Below, one piece after another: positions 45,290-54,633 of a stretch of 64,000 nt of DNA. The notes under the pieces are model-generated. The model was not told the DNA's origin, searched no databases, and worked only from the letters and a program-made list of their open reading frames with translations. This stretch comes from Sphingomonas sp. Leaf22 (GTDB lineage: Bacteria; Pseudomonadota; Alphaproteobacteria; Sphingomonadales; Sphingomonadaceae), in assembly GCF_001421715.1 (NCBI RefSeq), contig NZ_LMKP01000043.1:101211-165210 (forward strand), read 5' to 3'. Position 1 is the stretch's first letter. Each line of letters begins with the position of its first letter. The position numbers and the translations under genes are program-made.

Positions 45290-48200
45290 GCCGGGCCGAT
45301 GCCCACGGACTGCACGACTGGATCGGCTATCTCCAGCCGGTCGGGCTGGTCGTCGCCCCCGCCGCGCTTGCCCGGATCGGCGCGTGGCCGACACCGCAGC
45401 ACGCCCGCGATTCCATGGCGGTCGCGGCGGCGCTGGCGGACGCCGATCCGTGGCGCTTGTTCCACGACATCCTCGGCTGGCCCGCCGACCGGGTGGCCGG
45501 CGCACCCGGCGGACCGGCGATCCCCGACACGCTGCGCATCGCCTTTCCCGAACAGGACACGCTGCTCGAACCGCATGGCGTCGTCCTGACGAACGACGGC
45601 GCGCCGCAATTGCTGGTGCGGATCGAGGACGTGATCCTCGACCGGCGCGGCACGCTCGACGGATGGGAGGCCACCGCGCAGCAACGTTTCGAACGGCTGC
45701 TGCGCGAAACCGGTATCCTCGCCGGGGTACTGATCGGCCTGCGCGAGACCGGGCGGCACGATGCACCGACCGAACGCGTCCTGCGGCTGGTGGTCGCGCC
45801 GCGCGGTGAGGTGTCGGGGCATATGAGCTGGCCGCTCGACGCGCTGGCGAGCGTCGGCGGGCGGGCGATGCTCGCCGGGCTGAAACTGTTGCTCGACGCC
45901 CATGCGCTGTTCACCGGACCGCCCTCGCACCGCCTGCCCGCACTCCTCGCCGAAAGCCGCGCCGCGCAGGCCGATGTGTCGGCACGGCTCGCCGGGCAGG
46001 TGCTGGCCAGCCTTCACGAACTGCTGCGCGGTCTCGACGCCGCCGCGCCGGAGCGGGTCCGCGCGCTGGCCGGCGAGCGCCCGCAGCATCTCTACGAAGC
46101 GTTGCTGACGGTGCTGCTGCGGCTGATCTTCATCCTCTATGCCGAGGACCGCGCGCTGATGCCGTCCGCCCCCGGCGGCGCGGCGGCGGCGCTGTATGAA
46201 CAGGGCTATGCACTGGGTGCGTTGCACCTGCGGCTGCGCGAGGATGCCGCCCAGTATCCCGATACGATCGACGACCGGCGCGGTGCATGGGGGCGGCTGA
46301 TCGCGCTGTTCCGGCTGGTCGATCGCGGCCATCCGTCGGGATTCATGCAGGCGCGCGGCGGCAAGCTGTTCAGCGAGGCCGCCTTTCCCTTCCTGCTCGG
46401 CCGCACCGCGCCGGACGATCCGGAAACGGTGCTGCCGGTCGGCGACGGCTGCGTGCTGCGCGTGCTCGACGGGCTGCTGATGCTGGGCGGCGAGCGCGTC
46501 GCCTATCGCTCGCTCAGCGTCGAACAGATCGGGTCGGTGTACGAAACGGTGATGGGCTTCACCGTCGAGCGCGCGGGCGGCACGGCGCTGGCGATCCGCG
46601 CGGGCAAGGGCAACCGCGTGCCGGTATGGGTCGATCTCGATGCATTGGCGGGCGTACCCGGCAGCGAGCGCGAAAAGCGGCTGCAGACCCTGACCGGTCG
46701 CGGGAGTTTCGCGCCCCCCGTCGCCCGTGCGATCCGATCGGCGGCCGATGCCGACACCCTCGCCATCGCCCTTTCCCCCGTCGTCGACCGCCGTGCCTGC
46801 CCGCGCGGGCAGCCAGTCGTGGCGGGGACGCCGATCCTGCAACCCACCGACGAACGCCGCCGCACCGGCAGCCATTACACCCCCGCCGCGCTGACCCGCC
46901 CGATCGTCGCCCATGCGCTCGCCCCCGCCTTCGCCCGGATCGGCCCCGATGCCGGCCCGGCCGACATCCTCGACCTCAAGGTCTGCGATCCCGCCGCCGG
47001 ATCGGGTGCGTTCCTGGTCGAGGCGTGCCGGCAACTGGGCGAACGGCTGGTCGCGGCATGGAGCCGCTGCCCGGCGCAGCGCCCGACCATCCCGACCGAC
47101 GAGGACGAACTGCTCCACGCCAAGCGGCTGGTCGCGCAGCACTGCCTGCGCGGCGTCGATCGCAACCCGCTTGCGATCGACCTCGCCAAGCTCTCGCTAT
47201 GGCTGGAAACGCTGGCGAGCGCGCATGAATTCACCTTTCTCGACGCGGTGCTGCGCGCCGGCGACAGTCTGGTCGGCCTGCCCAATCCCAAGATCGTCGC
47301 GGTGACGTGGAACAAGGTGTCGGGGCAGCACAGCTTTGTCGAGGCGATCGTGCGCGACGGAATCGATGCCGCGGCCGAATTGCGCCGCCTGATGCGCAGC
47401 GAGGCGGAAATCGCGCCCTATGCTGCGCAGGAACGCCGCCATCTCGCCGCGACCATCGCGCTCGAACGCGCGCAGCTGGTTGCCGATGCGGTCCTGTGGT
47501 CGTTCTTCACCGGGACCGGTGCGCGCGACCGCGATGCGCGGCTGGCCGAGGTGCAGCAATGTGTCCTGGCCCCCGGCGCGGCCAGTTGGGCGCAACTCGT
47601 CGAATGGCAGGCGGCGTTGCGCGCGCCGCCGATCGGCATCACCAGCTTCCATTGGGAACTGGCGTTCGAGGATGTGTTCGCCCGCCCCGATCCGGGGTTC
47701 GACGCGATCATCGGCAACCCGCCCTTTGCGGGCAAGAACACCATCGCCGCCGGCCATGCCGCCGCCTATCCCGACTGGCTCAAGACGCTTCACGCCGGGG
47801 CGCATGGCAATGCCGACCTGTCGGCGCATTTCTTCCGCCGGGCATTCGGACTGCTGCGCACCGGCGGCAGCTTTGGGCTGATCGCGACCAACACCATCCG
47901 GCAGGGCGATACGCGCGAGACCGGCCTGACCCGGATCCTGCGCGACGGCGGCGTCATCTACCGCGCGGTCAGCCGCCACGTGTGGGAGGGTGAGGCGGCG
48001 GTGGTCGTCGCGCAGGTCTTCGTCCGGCGCGGCGGGCACGACGACGCGCCGCCGATGCTCGACGGACGACCGGTGCGGCGGATCTCGGCATATCTGATGG
48101 AGGGCGATCTGGACGGGTCGCCGGCGTCGTTGCGGGCCAACCGGAAACAGGCGTTCGAAGGTTCCAAACTCTATGGCAACGGCTTTGCGTTTCGCGACGA

Positions 48201-49116
48201 TCGGCCCGCCAGCGAAGAACACCGGCTGGCCTCTATGCACGCCATTCTGGCCCGAGAGCCACAGAGCGCCGCCCGGATCAAGCCCCTGCTAGGCGGTGAG
48301 GACCTGAACAACCATCCCCTGCATCGCGCAAGCCGGTACGCCATGAACTTTTCCGGCCTGACCGAAGCGCAGGTCGAGAACGACTATCCCCGCCTGTACC
48401 GGCTGTGTCGCGACACGGTGAAGCGCGAGCGGGACCATGTCAGCACTCGGTCGACCCGCGAGAATTGGTGGCTGTACGAACGCGAACGGCCCGATCTCTA
48501 TACCGCGATATCGGGGCTGGCCACGGTGTTGGCGCTGTGCCGGGTCAGCCCGCATCTGGCGATCGCCCGCGTCGATGCGAACCAGATTTTCGGCGAATCC
48601 GTCGACGTGTTCGCGCTGCCCTCGTTTGCGTCCTTTGCGGTGCTGCAATCCCGCATTCACGAAGTCTGGGTGCGGTTCTTCGCATCGTCGATGAAGGACG
48701 ACCTGCGCTACACCCCGTCCGACTGCTTCGACACCTTTCCGCTGCCCCTAGACCATGCCGCCGACGCCGCGCTCGAAGCGGTCGGGCAAGCCTGTCACGA
48801 TCACCGCGCGGCGATGATGGTCGCGGGTGGCGCAGGCATGACGCCAACCTACAACCGGTTCCACCGCGCCGCCGACAGCGCGCCCGACATCGCGACGCTA
48901 CGCGACCTGCACGCCGCGTTGGATCGCGCGGTCCTCGTCGCCTATGGCTGGGACGATCTCGCCGCCGATGCGGCACCCGTCCCGCTCGATGCCGATCGCG
49001 AGGACGACCACCGGTACCACGACCGCCTGTTCTGGCCCGCGCCGTTTCGCGACGCGGTGCTGGGGCGACTGTTGCGACTGAACGAGGAACGCGCGGCGAT
49101 GGAGCGACTGTTGTGA
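45286..49116 (+). CDS. drmMI: Large DNA (N6-adenine) methyltransferase, DISARM DrmMI-like
   Basis: A 1276-residue protein. The SAM-binding motif CDPAAGSGAFLVEA sits near residue 567, and the catalytic NPPF of N6-adenine enzymes is at about 811 (IIGNPPFAGKN). Flanking text such as RTGSHYTPAALTRPIV and GVDRNPLAIDLAKLSLWL resembles Eco57I/PglX-type methyltransferases. The roughly 500-residue N-terminal and 400-residue C-terminal parts are probably target-recognition and scaffold domains. Start ATG 45286 overlaps the helicase stop. Class 1 DISARM methylates host DNA with DrmMI to mark self; no separate restriction nuclease motif is seen. Confidence 0.82.
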   Translation: MSRADAHGLHDWIGYLQPVGLVVAPAALARIGAWPTPQHARDSMAVAAALADADPWRLFHDILGWPADRVAGAPGGPAIPDTLRIAFPEQDTLLEPHGVVLTNDGAPQLLVRIEDVILDRRGTLDGWEATAQQRFERLLRETGILAGVLIGLRETGRHDAPTERVLRLVVAPRGEVSGHMSWPLDALASVGGRAMLAGLKLLLDAHALFTGPPSHRLPALLAESRAAQADVSARLAGQVLASLHELLRGLDAAAPERVRALAGERPQHLYEALLTVLLRLIFILYAEDRALMPSAPGGAAAALYEQGYALGALHLRLREDAAQYPDTIDDRRGAWGRLIALFRLVDRGHPSGFMQARGGKLFSEAAFPFLLGRTAPDDPETVLPVGDGCVLRVLDGLLMLGGERVAYRSLSVEQIGSVYETVMGFTVERAGGTALAIRAGKGNRVPVWVDLDALAGVPGSEREKRLQTLTGRGSFAPPVARAIRSAADADTLAIALSPVVDRRACPRGQPVVAGTPILQPTDERRRTGSHYTPAALTRPIVAHALAPAFARIGPDAGPADILDLKVCDPAAGSGAFLVEACRQLGERLVAAWSRCPAQRPTIPTDEDELLHAKRLVAQHCLRGVDRNPLAIDLAKLSLWLETLASAHEFTFLDAVLRAGDSLVGLPNPKIVAVTWNKVSGQHSFVEAIVRDGIDAAAELRRLMRSEAEIAPYAAQERRHLAATIALERAQLVADAVLWSFFTGTGARDRDARLAEVQQCVLAPGAASWAQLVEWQAALRAPPIGITSFHWELAFEDVFARPDPGFDAIIGNPPFAGKNTIAAGHAAAYPDWLKTLHAGAHGNADLSAHFFRRAFGLLRTGGSFGLIATNTIRQGDTRETGLTRILRDGGVIYRAVSRHVWEGEAAVVVAQVFVRRGGHDDAPPMLDGRPVRRISAYLMEGDLDGSPASLRANRKQAFEGSKLYGNGFAFRDDRPASEEHRLASMHAILAREPQSAARIKPLLGGEDLNNHPLHRASRYAMNFSGLTEAQVENDYPRLYRLCRDTVKRERDHVSTRSTRENWWLYERERPDLYTAISGLATVLALCRVSPHLAIARVDANQIFGESVDVFALPSFASFAVLQSRIHEVWVRFFASSMKDDLRYTPSDCFDTFPLPLDHAADAALEAVGQACHDHRAAMMVAGGAGMTPTYNRFHRAADSAPDIATLRDLHAALDRAVLVAYGWDDLAADAAPVPLDADREDDHRYHDRLFWPAPFRDAVLGRLLRLNEERAAMERLL

Positions 49117-52100
49117 ATGCCGATGGCGTGCGCGCCGAACTGGTCCGGCGGCTGCGGCGCAATCTGATCGGCCCGTGCGAACGCGACGATGCCGACCTTG
49201 CCGCCGAACGGCTGCCGCCCGGCGAAAACCCGTCGCGCTGGTATCTGGCGGGGTTCATCGCGCCGTCAGGCGAATTGACCGCGGTGCCGGACATCGCCGC
49301 CGATGCCGAACCCGACGATATCGACAGCTATCTGTTCGACGATGCCGGCTTCGGGGCCGGCGGAGCGGCGGGCGATCACGACGAACCCGATCCGCCACCC
49401 GCGCGTCGTCGCTACCTGCCGAGCAGTATCGGCCTGTCGACGATGGTCGATGCCGATGTTCGCACGATCGACGTAATGGTCGACTGGGGCGATTATGTTC
49501 CCGAACCGCCGCTGCCGCCCGATATGCTCGACAGCGGCGGCGAACCGCATGGTCAGCCGATCGGCTGGCGGCGGGTGCCGCGCAGCCATGGCATCGCGCT
49601 CCCCCTACCACCGGTCGACCACGGCATCGCCCACCATCCCCTGCCCGACACCGCCGCCACCGCCCGGCCCGGCGGCGCGCTGGAACTGGCGGTGCGGGCG
49701 CGGCCGTTCGCGCTGAAACTGCCCGACGGCACGACGCGCGCGGTCCGGGTCGTGACGGTGTTCCTGGTCAACAAACGGCTCGAACCGCCGTCGCGCTATC
49801 GCGACCTTGCCTATGCCTATCAGGTCCGCCTGACGCTCCGGTGCGAAGCGGGGTTCGTCGCGCAGCACGACCTGTCGCGGATCGCCCGCGACGATTGGGA
49901 CGACCAGCTCGCCGACCTCCATTATCGCGACAGCGCCGCCTATGCCGCCGGGCTCGGCTGCGCGGCGGCACATCGTGTGGACGACGACGGCACGGTCCGC
50001 CAGGTCCACACGACGCATATGCCACTGGCCTCGGTGGAACGCACCGTCGCGGCCGGGGTCGATGCGGTGCCGTTCGGCATGGACCGCCTCGCCGAACTGG
50101 CACGCGGCGACGGTGCGGCGTTACAGGCGGCGCTGCAACCGCTGATTGCCGCCTATGCCGGCTGGACGGAGGGTCAGCACACCGCGGCTACCGCCACCGA
50201 CATCGCCGGGGCACCGCAACGGGCCCGCACCGCCGCCGCGCTGATAGCCGCGCAACACGAAGCGCGTGGCCGCATCGCCGCCGGCATCGCGCTGCTGGGG
50301 ACCGATGCGCGGGTGCGACAGGCGTTCGAGATCGCCAACCGCGCCATCGCCGACGCGACCCGCGCCCGACGGCCGGGCGACGCTCACCCGGCATGGCGAC
50401 CGTTCCAACTCGCCTTCCTGCTGCTCAACCTGCCCGGCATGGCCGACCGCCGCCATGCCGACCGCGAGATAGCCGACCTGCTGTTCTTCCCGACCGGCGG
50501 CGGCAAGACCGAAGCGTATCTGGGCCTTGCCGCCTTCACCATCGCCCTGCGTCGCCTGTCGGGGGACGGGCTGCTCGGTGCGGGCGTATCGGTCATCATG
50601 CGCTATACGCTGCGGCTGTTGACGCTAGACCAGCTGGGACGGGCGGCGGGGCTGGTCTGCGCACTCGAATTGCTGCGCACCGGGGCCGGGTACCGCGACG
50701 CCGGCGGTCGTCCGCTGCTCGGCGACTGGCCGATCGAGATCGGGCTGTGGGTCGGCTCCGACGCCAGCCCCAACCAGCTGGGGCGCAAGGGCGACAAGCG
50801 CGAGGGCACCGCCGTCCGCCGCGTCCGCGCCTATACCAGCGGCCGCGACAGCCGCGCGCCCGCCCCGATCAAGGCGTGTCCGTGGTGCGGCACTGCCTTC
50901 ACCCCGCAGAGCTTCCGCTGCGTGCCCCATGCCGATGCGCCGACCAATCTCGAACTGCGCTGCGTCAACTTGGCCTGCCCCTTCACCGGCGACCGGGCGT
51001 TGCCGGTGGTGACGGTCGACGAAGCGATCTATCGCCGCCTGCCCACGTTCCTGATCGCGACCGTCGACAAATTCGCGGCGCTGCCATGGATCGGGGCGGC
51101 GGGGGCGTTTTTCGGCCATGTCGACCGTGCCGACGACAGCGGCTTTTACGGTGCGGCCGAACCCGGCCGGGGTCGCGCGCTGGACGGCGGCCATCGGCTC
51201 GACCCGCCCGACCTGATCGTGCAGGACGAACTGCACCTGATCTCCGGCCCGCTCGGCACCGTCGCCGGTCTGTACGAAGCCGCGATCGACCGCCTCGCCA
51301 GCCGCAGCGTCGACGGACAACGGGTCCGGCCGAAGATCGTCGCGTCGACCGCCACCGTCCGCCGCGCCGGCGACCAGATCCGCGCGCTGTTCGACCGCGG
51401 CGAAACGCGCATCTTTCCCCCGCCCGGCATCGACCGCCGCGACAGTTTTTTCGCGCGCACCTGTCCCGAAAGCACGACCGATCCGGCGCGCTGGTATGTC
51501 GGCATCGCCGCCGCCGGGCGCGGGCCGAAGCTGGTGTTCCTGCAGGCGCTGGTGACCCTGCTCGGCGCGGCGCAAGGGTTGGCCGATGACGGCGGCGACG
51601 CCGATGCCTATCGCACGGCTTTGTGCTATTTCAACGCGCTGCGTGAACTGGGCGGCGCGCGTCGCATCGTCGAGGACGAGGTCGCGAACCGGCTTGCCGG
51701 CTATGGTACGCAGCGGCGACGGATCGAGCCGGTCGACCGGCCGTTCGGCGACCGGCTGCTCGGCGAACCGGTCGAACTGACGTCGCGCGTGTCGACCGAT
51801 CAGGTCGCGGCGGCCAAACGGCGGCTGGAGACGGGCTTCGACGGGCCGGACCCGCTCGATGTGGCGCTGGCGACCAACATGATCTCGGTCGGCCTCGACA
51901 TCGATCGGCTGGGACTGATGCTGGTGCAGGGCCAGCCCAAGACCGCGGCGGAATATATCCAGGCGACCAGCCGTGTCGGCCGCAATCCGGCGCGCCCCGG
52001 ACTGGTCGTGGCGGTGTTGAACGTCCACCGCCCGCGCGACCGGATGCATTTCGAACAATTCAGCCATTTCCACGACACCTTCTATCGCGCGGTCGAGGCG

Positions 52101-52562
52101 ACCAGCGTCACGCCATGGTCGGCGCGTGCGCTCGACCGGTCGCTGGCGGCGGTGGTGGTGGCGATCGCCCGCCATCTCGATCCGGCGCTGACACCCTCCG
52201 ACGCGGTCGCGGCGCTGGCGAGCGCATCCGCCACCCGTGCGGCGGTGGTCGCGCATCTGGTGGATCGCGCGCCCGCCGGAATCGATGGCGGCCGCGACCG
52301 GCTGGCGGCGACGATCGAGGGGCTGCTCGACGACTGGATCGCGATCGCCGGCGAACAGACCGGCGCGGGCGGACGGTTCAGCTACGAGGATCGCCCGCAA
52401 CGCCTGCTCCATCCTCCGCTCGACCCCGTGCTGGGCAACCTGTCGCCCGCGCACCGGCGGTTCCAGGCCGGATGGAGCATGCGCGACGTCGAACCGGCGG
52501 TGCTGGTCCGGCCGCGCGGACCGACCGGCGAACGGGTCGGCGGCGCAGGAGACATGGCATGA
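49113..52562 (+). CDS. drmA: DISARM helicase DrmA
   Basis: A 1149-residue SF2-type helicase with GTG start overlapping the methyltransferase stop (GTGA). Walker A FPTGGGKTEAYLG near 458-470 and the DELH box near 705 (DELHLISGPLGT) are in the arrangement typical of DrmA. Motif VI region reads GLDIDRLGLMLVQGQPKTAA then YIQATSRVGRN. A Cys cluster (KACPWCG, RCVP, LRCVNLACPF) near 587-622 may bind zinc. DrmA forms a complex with DrmB that loads on DNA ends or 5' overhangs in studied systems. Codon use looks like its neighbours. Confidence 0.88.
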   Translation: MNADGVRAELVRRLRRNLIGPCERDDADLAAERLPPGENPSRWYLAGFIAPSGELTAVPDIAADAEPDDIDSYLFDDAGFGAGGAAGDHDEPDPPPARRRYLPSSIGLSTMVDADVRTIDVMVDWGDYVPEPPLPPDMLDSGGEPHGQPIGWRRVPRSHGIALPLPPVDHGIAHHPLPDTAATARPGGALELAVRARPFALKLPDGTTRAVRVVTVFLVNKRLEPPSRYRDLAYAYQVRLTLRCEAGFVAQHDLSRIARDDWDDQLADLHYRDSAAYAAGLGCAAAHRVDDDGTVRQVHTTHMPLASVERTVAAGVDAVPFGMDRLAELARGDGAALQAALQPLIAAYAGWTEGQHTAATATDIAGAPQRARTAAALIAAQHEARGRIAAGIALLGTDARVRQAFEIANRAIADATRARRPGDAHPAWRPFQLAFLLLNLPGMADRRHADREIADLLFFPTGGGKTEAYLGLAAFTIALRRLSGDGLLGAGVSVIMRYTLRLLTLDQLGRAAGLVCALELLRTGAGYRDAGGRPLLGDWPIEIGLWVGSDASPNQLGRKGDKREGTAVRRVRAYTSGRDSRAPAPIKACPWCGTAFTPQSFRCVPHADAPTNLELRCVNLACPFTGDRALPVVTVDEAIYRRLPTFLIATVDKFAALPWIGAAGAFFGHVDRADDSGFYGAAEPGRGRALDGGHRLDPPDLIVQDELHLISGPLGTVAGLYEAAIDRLASRSVDGQRVRPKIVASTATVRRAGDQIRALFDRGETRIFPPPGIDRRDSFFARTCPESTTDPARWYVGIAAAGRGPKLVFLQALVTLLGAAQGLADDGGDADAYRTALCYFNALRELGGARRIVEDEVANRLAGYGTQRRRIEPVDRPFGDRLLGEPVELTSRVSTDQVAAAKRRLETGFDGPDPLDVALATNMISVGLDIDRLGLMLVQGQPKTAAEYIQATSRVGRNPARPGLVVAVLNVHRPRDRMHFEQFSHFHDTFYRAVEATSVTPWSARALDRSLAAVVVAIARHLDPALTPSDAVAALASASATRAAVVAHLVDRAPAGIDGGRDRLAATIEGLLDDWIAIAGEQTGAGGRFSYEDRPQRLLHPPLDPVLGNLSPAHRRFQAGWSMRDVEPAVLVRPRGPTGERVGGAGDMA

Positions 52563-54418
52563 CCGGCAAACCCGTGACGCTGCGCCAGTCGCAACTGGTG
52601 CTGGGCTTCGGTCCCGGCGCGATGGTCGACCTGCCGACGCGGTCGGTGGTCATCGGCGGCCTCGACCTGTGGCACATGCGCGAACGCGGCAGCTGGCGTC
52701 CGATCCACGAACCGCGCGCGGCGGCGGTGCTGGAGGCGCTGCTGCGCGGCAACGGGCGACTGGCCGATGGCGTCCGGCTGACCTTGCGCACCCCGCCGGC
52801 GCATGACGAGAATCGCACCGGCCCCGGCGAACCGCCGGGCATCGAGGCGCGCATTTTCCCCTCATGGTTCGTTGCCCGCGATGCCGACGACGCGGGCGAC
52901 GTCCGTCGCCGCCGGCTGGTCCGCTGGCGCGACCTGAACCCGCGCGGCCGGGCCGAGTTGATCGACGATGACGGGCGCCGTCTGGCGGTGACGCCGATCC
53001 GCTTCGTCGCTGGCTGTCACAAGGGGCATTTGCAGGACATCGACTGGGCCTATGCCGTGCATGTCGACCTGCCCGGGCGCTGCGTCCAACCGCTCTGGCT
53101 GGAGGAGCGCGGGACGTCGGGCGATCCCGCCTCGACCCGGATCGTCTGCGGATGCGGTGCGGCGCTGTCGCTGCGCGATGCACAGGCCGATGGCCGGTTC
53201 GGCAAATGCCGGGGTCGTCGGCCATGGCTGCCGACCGACGACGCGGACTGCGGCGAAAATCTGCGCTTCCTGACCCGTACCGCGACCAACGCCTATTTCC
53301 CGCAGGTACTGACCGTCATCTCGCTGCCCGCCGGCGAGGACGAGCTGACCCGACTGGTCGAGGCGCATATGGACGCGATCGACTGGGTGACGGCCGAAGC
53401 GGAAATGGCGATCGCCCGCCGCGCCAACCCGGCGTTGCGCGCGGCGCTGGCCGGATGGAGCGATGCCGACATCGTCGCCCGCGTCGCGCAACTGCGCAGC
53501 ACCGGCCATCAGACCCTGGCCAAAGCCCCCAAGGTCGCCGAATTCGACCTGCTCGCCTCCGGCCTGCCCGCCATCGGCAGCGACACCCCCGACGCCCGGC
53601 TGTTCGCCCGCACCCTGACCCGCGCCGAATGGGACGGCGATCGGCCGCGCCTGTCCCCGATCGCTGCGGCGGTCGCGGTCCACCGGCTGCGCGAGGTCGC
53701 CTGCCTGTACGGCTTTACCCGGTTCGAAGCCGCGCCGACCGCGATCGACGGCGATCTGGAGGAACTCTATATCGCGGTCGAGGGCGCGGCGCTGGCCGTC
53801 GATCTCGAATGGCTGCCCGCCGTCGAACAACTGGGCGAAGGCATCTTCCTGCGCTTCGATCCACAGGCGATCCGGTCGTGGCTGACCCGCCCGGCGGTGG
53901 CGGCGCGGGGGGAAGCGTTGCTGAGCGGATGGGACCGCTGGCGCAGCGGTCAGGCCTATGGCGACAAGCTGCGCTTTCCCGGCCTCGCCTATTACGCGAT
54001 GCACGGTTTCAGCCACGCGCTGATGACCGAGATCGCCCTCGACTGCGGCTATCCCGCGACCGCGCTCAAGGAACGGCTGTATGCGATCGTTAACGAAGAT
54101 GGCGAACGCTTCGGCCTGCTGCTCTACACCGCCTCGACCGGTACGCAGGGGACGCTGGGCGGACTGGTCGCGATATTGCCGCGTCTGGGGGCGATCGCCG
54201 AACGCGCGCTCGACCGGCTGGCATTGTGCAGCGGCGATCCGATCTGTGCCGAACATGATCCCGACGCCCATGCCGACGAACGCGCGCTGAGCGGCGCGGC
54301 CTGCCATAGCTGCCTGCTGGTTGCCGAAACGAGTTGCGAGGCGCGCAACCTGTACCTCGACCGCGCGCTGACTGCACCCACGGTGCTGACCGATGCGGCG
54401 GCGTTGTTCGGCGCATGA
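52559..54418 (+). CDS. drmB: DISARM protein DrmB (DUF1998)
   Basis: A 619-residue protein beginning with QSQLVLGFGPGAMVDLPTRS, the classic DrmB start. RFVAGCHKGHLQDIDW and later Cys motifs (CGCGAALS, GKCRGRRPW, DADCGE) suggest zinc sites; the C-terminal DUF1998 block has YAMHGFSHALMTEIALDCGY then ACHSCLLVAETSCEARN. ATG overlaps the drmA stop. It pairs with DrmA in DISARM. It is the last gene of the four-gene operon; 215 nt, with only a small repeat remnant, separate it from cas8e. No DrmC (phospholipase-D nuclease) follows. Confidence 0.88.
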   Translation: MTGKPVTLRQSQLVLGFGPGAMVDLPTRSVVIGGLDLWHMRERGSWRPIHEPRAAAVLEALLRGNGRLADGVRLTLRTPPAHDENRTGPGEPPGIEARIFPSWFVARDADDAGDVRRRRLVRWRDLNPRGRAELIDDDGRRLAVTPIRFVAGCHKGHLQDIDWAYAVHVDLPGRCVQPLWLEERGTSGDPASTRIVCGCGAALSLRDAQADGRFGKCRGRRPWLPTDDADCGENLRFLTRTATNAYFPQVLTVISLPAGEDELTRLVEAHMDAIDWVTAEAEMAIARRANPALRAALAGWSDADIVARVAQLRSTGHQTLAKAPKVAEFDLLASGLPAIGSDTPDARLFARTLTRAEWDGDRPRLSPIAAAVAVHRLREVACLYGFTRFEAAPTAIDGDLEELYIAVEGAALAVDLEWLPAVEQLGEGIFLRFDPQAIRSWLTRPAVAARGEALLSGWDRWRSGQAYGDKLRFPGLAYYAMHGFSHALMTEIALDCGYPATALKERLYAIVNEDGERFGLLLYTASTGTQGTLGGLVAILPRLGAIAERALDRLALCSGDPICAEHDPDAHADERALSGAACHSCLLVAETSCEARNLYLDRALTAPTVLTDAAALFGA

Positions 54419-54479
54419 CCATGTCGCCGCCCCACAGGCCAATGCCGCTACCGGATTCCTCCGCGAACGTCCCTTTCTC

Positions 54480-54503
54480 GTACCTCCGCGCAGACGGGGG
54501 TAC
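54480..54503. repeat. Family A repeat remnant between drmB and cas8e
   Basis: GTACCTCCGCGCAGACGG then GGGTAC is a single diverged arm of family A. Nothing else is recognisable from 54419 to 54633. It marks the junction between the DISARM and Cascade blocks. Confidence 0.6.
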
Positions 54504-54633
54504 GGCAAGATCGGGGCGCACGTTGCGACTTTCGCAGCGGTATCGCGCAGGGATGGAACCGAAGTGGCGGCGATCCTATGCGTGCTCTTGACTGCCCGGC
54601 TCCATCGGCCATGTTCGGCGGCGGGAGGGCGGC

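Noticed and set aside
42149..54418. BREX or Druantia system as the identity of the helicase-methyltransferase operon
   Set aside because: No PglZ, BrxC or Lon-like gene is present, and the DELH helicase plus a separate DUF1998 protein with the QSQLVLGFGPGA start fit DrmA and DrmB better.
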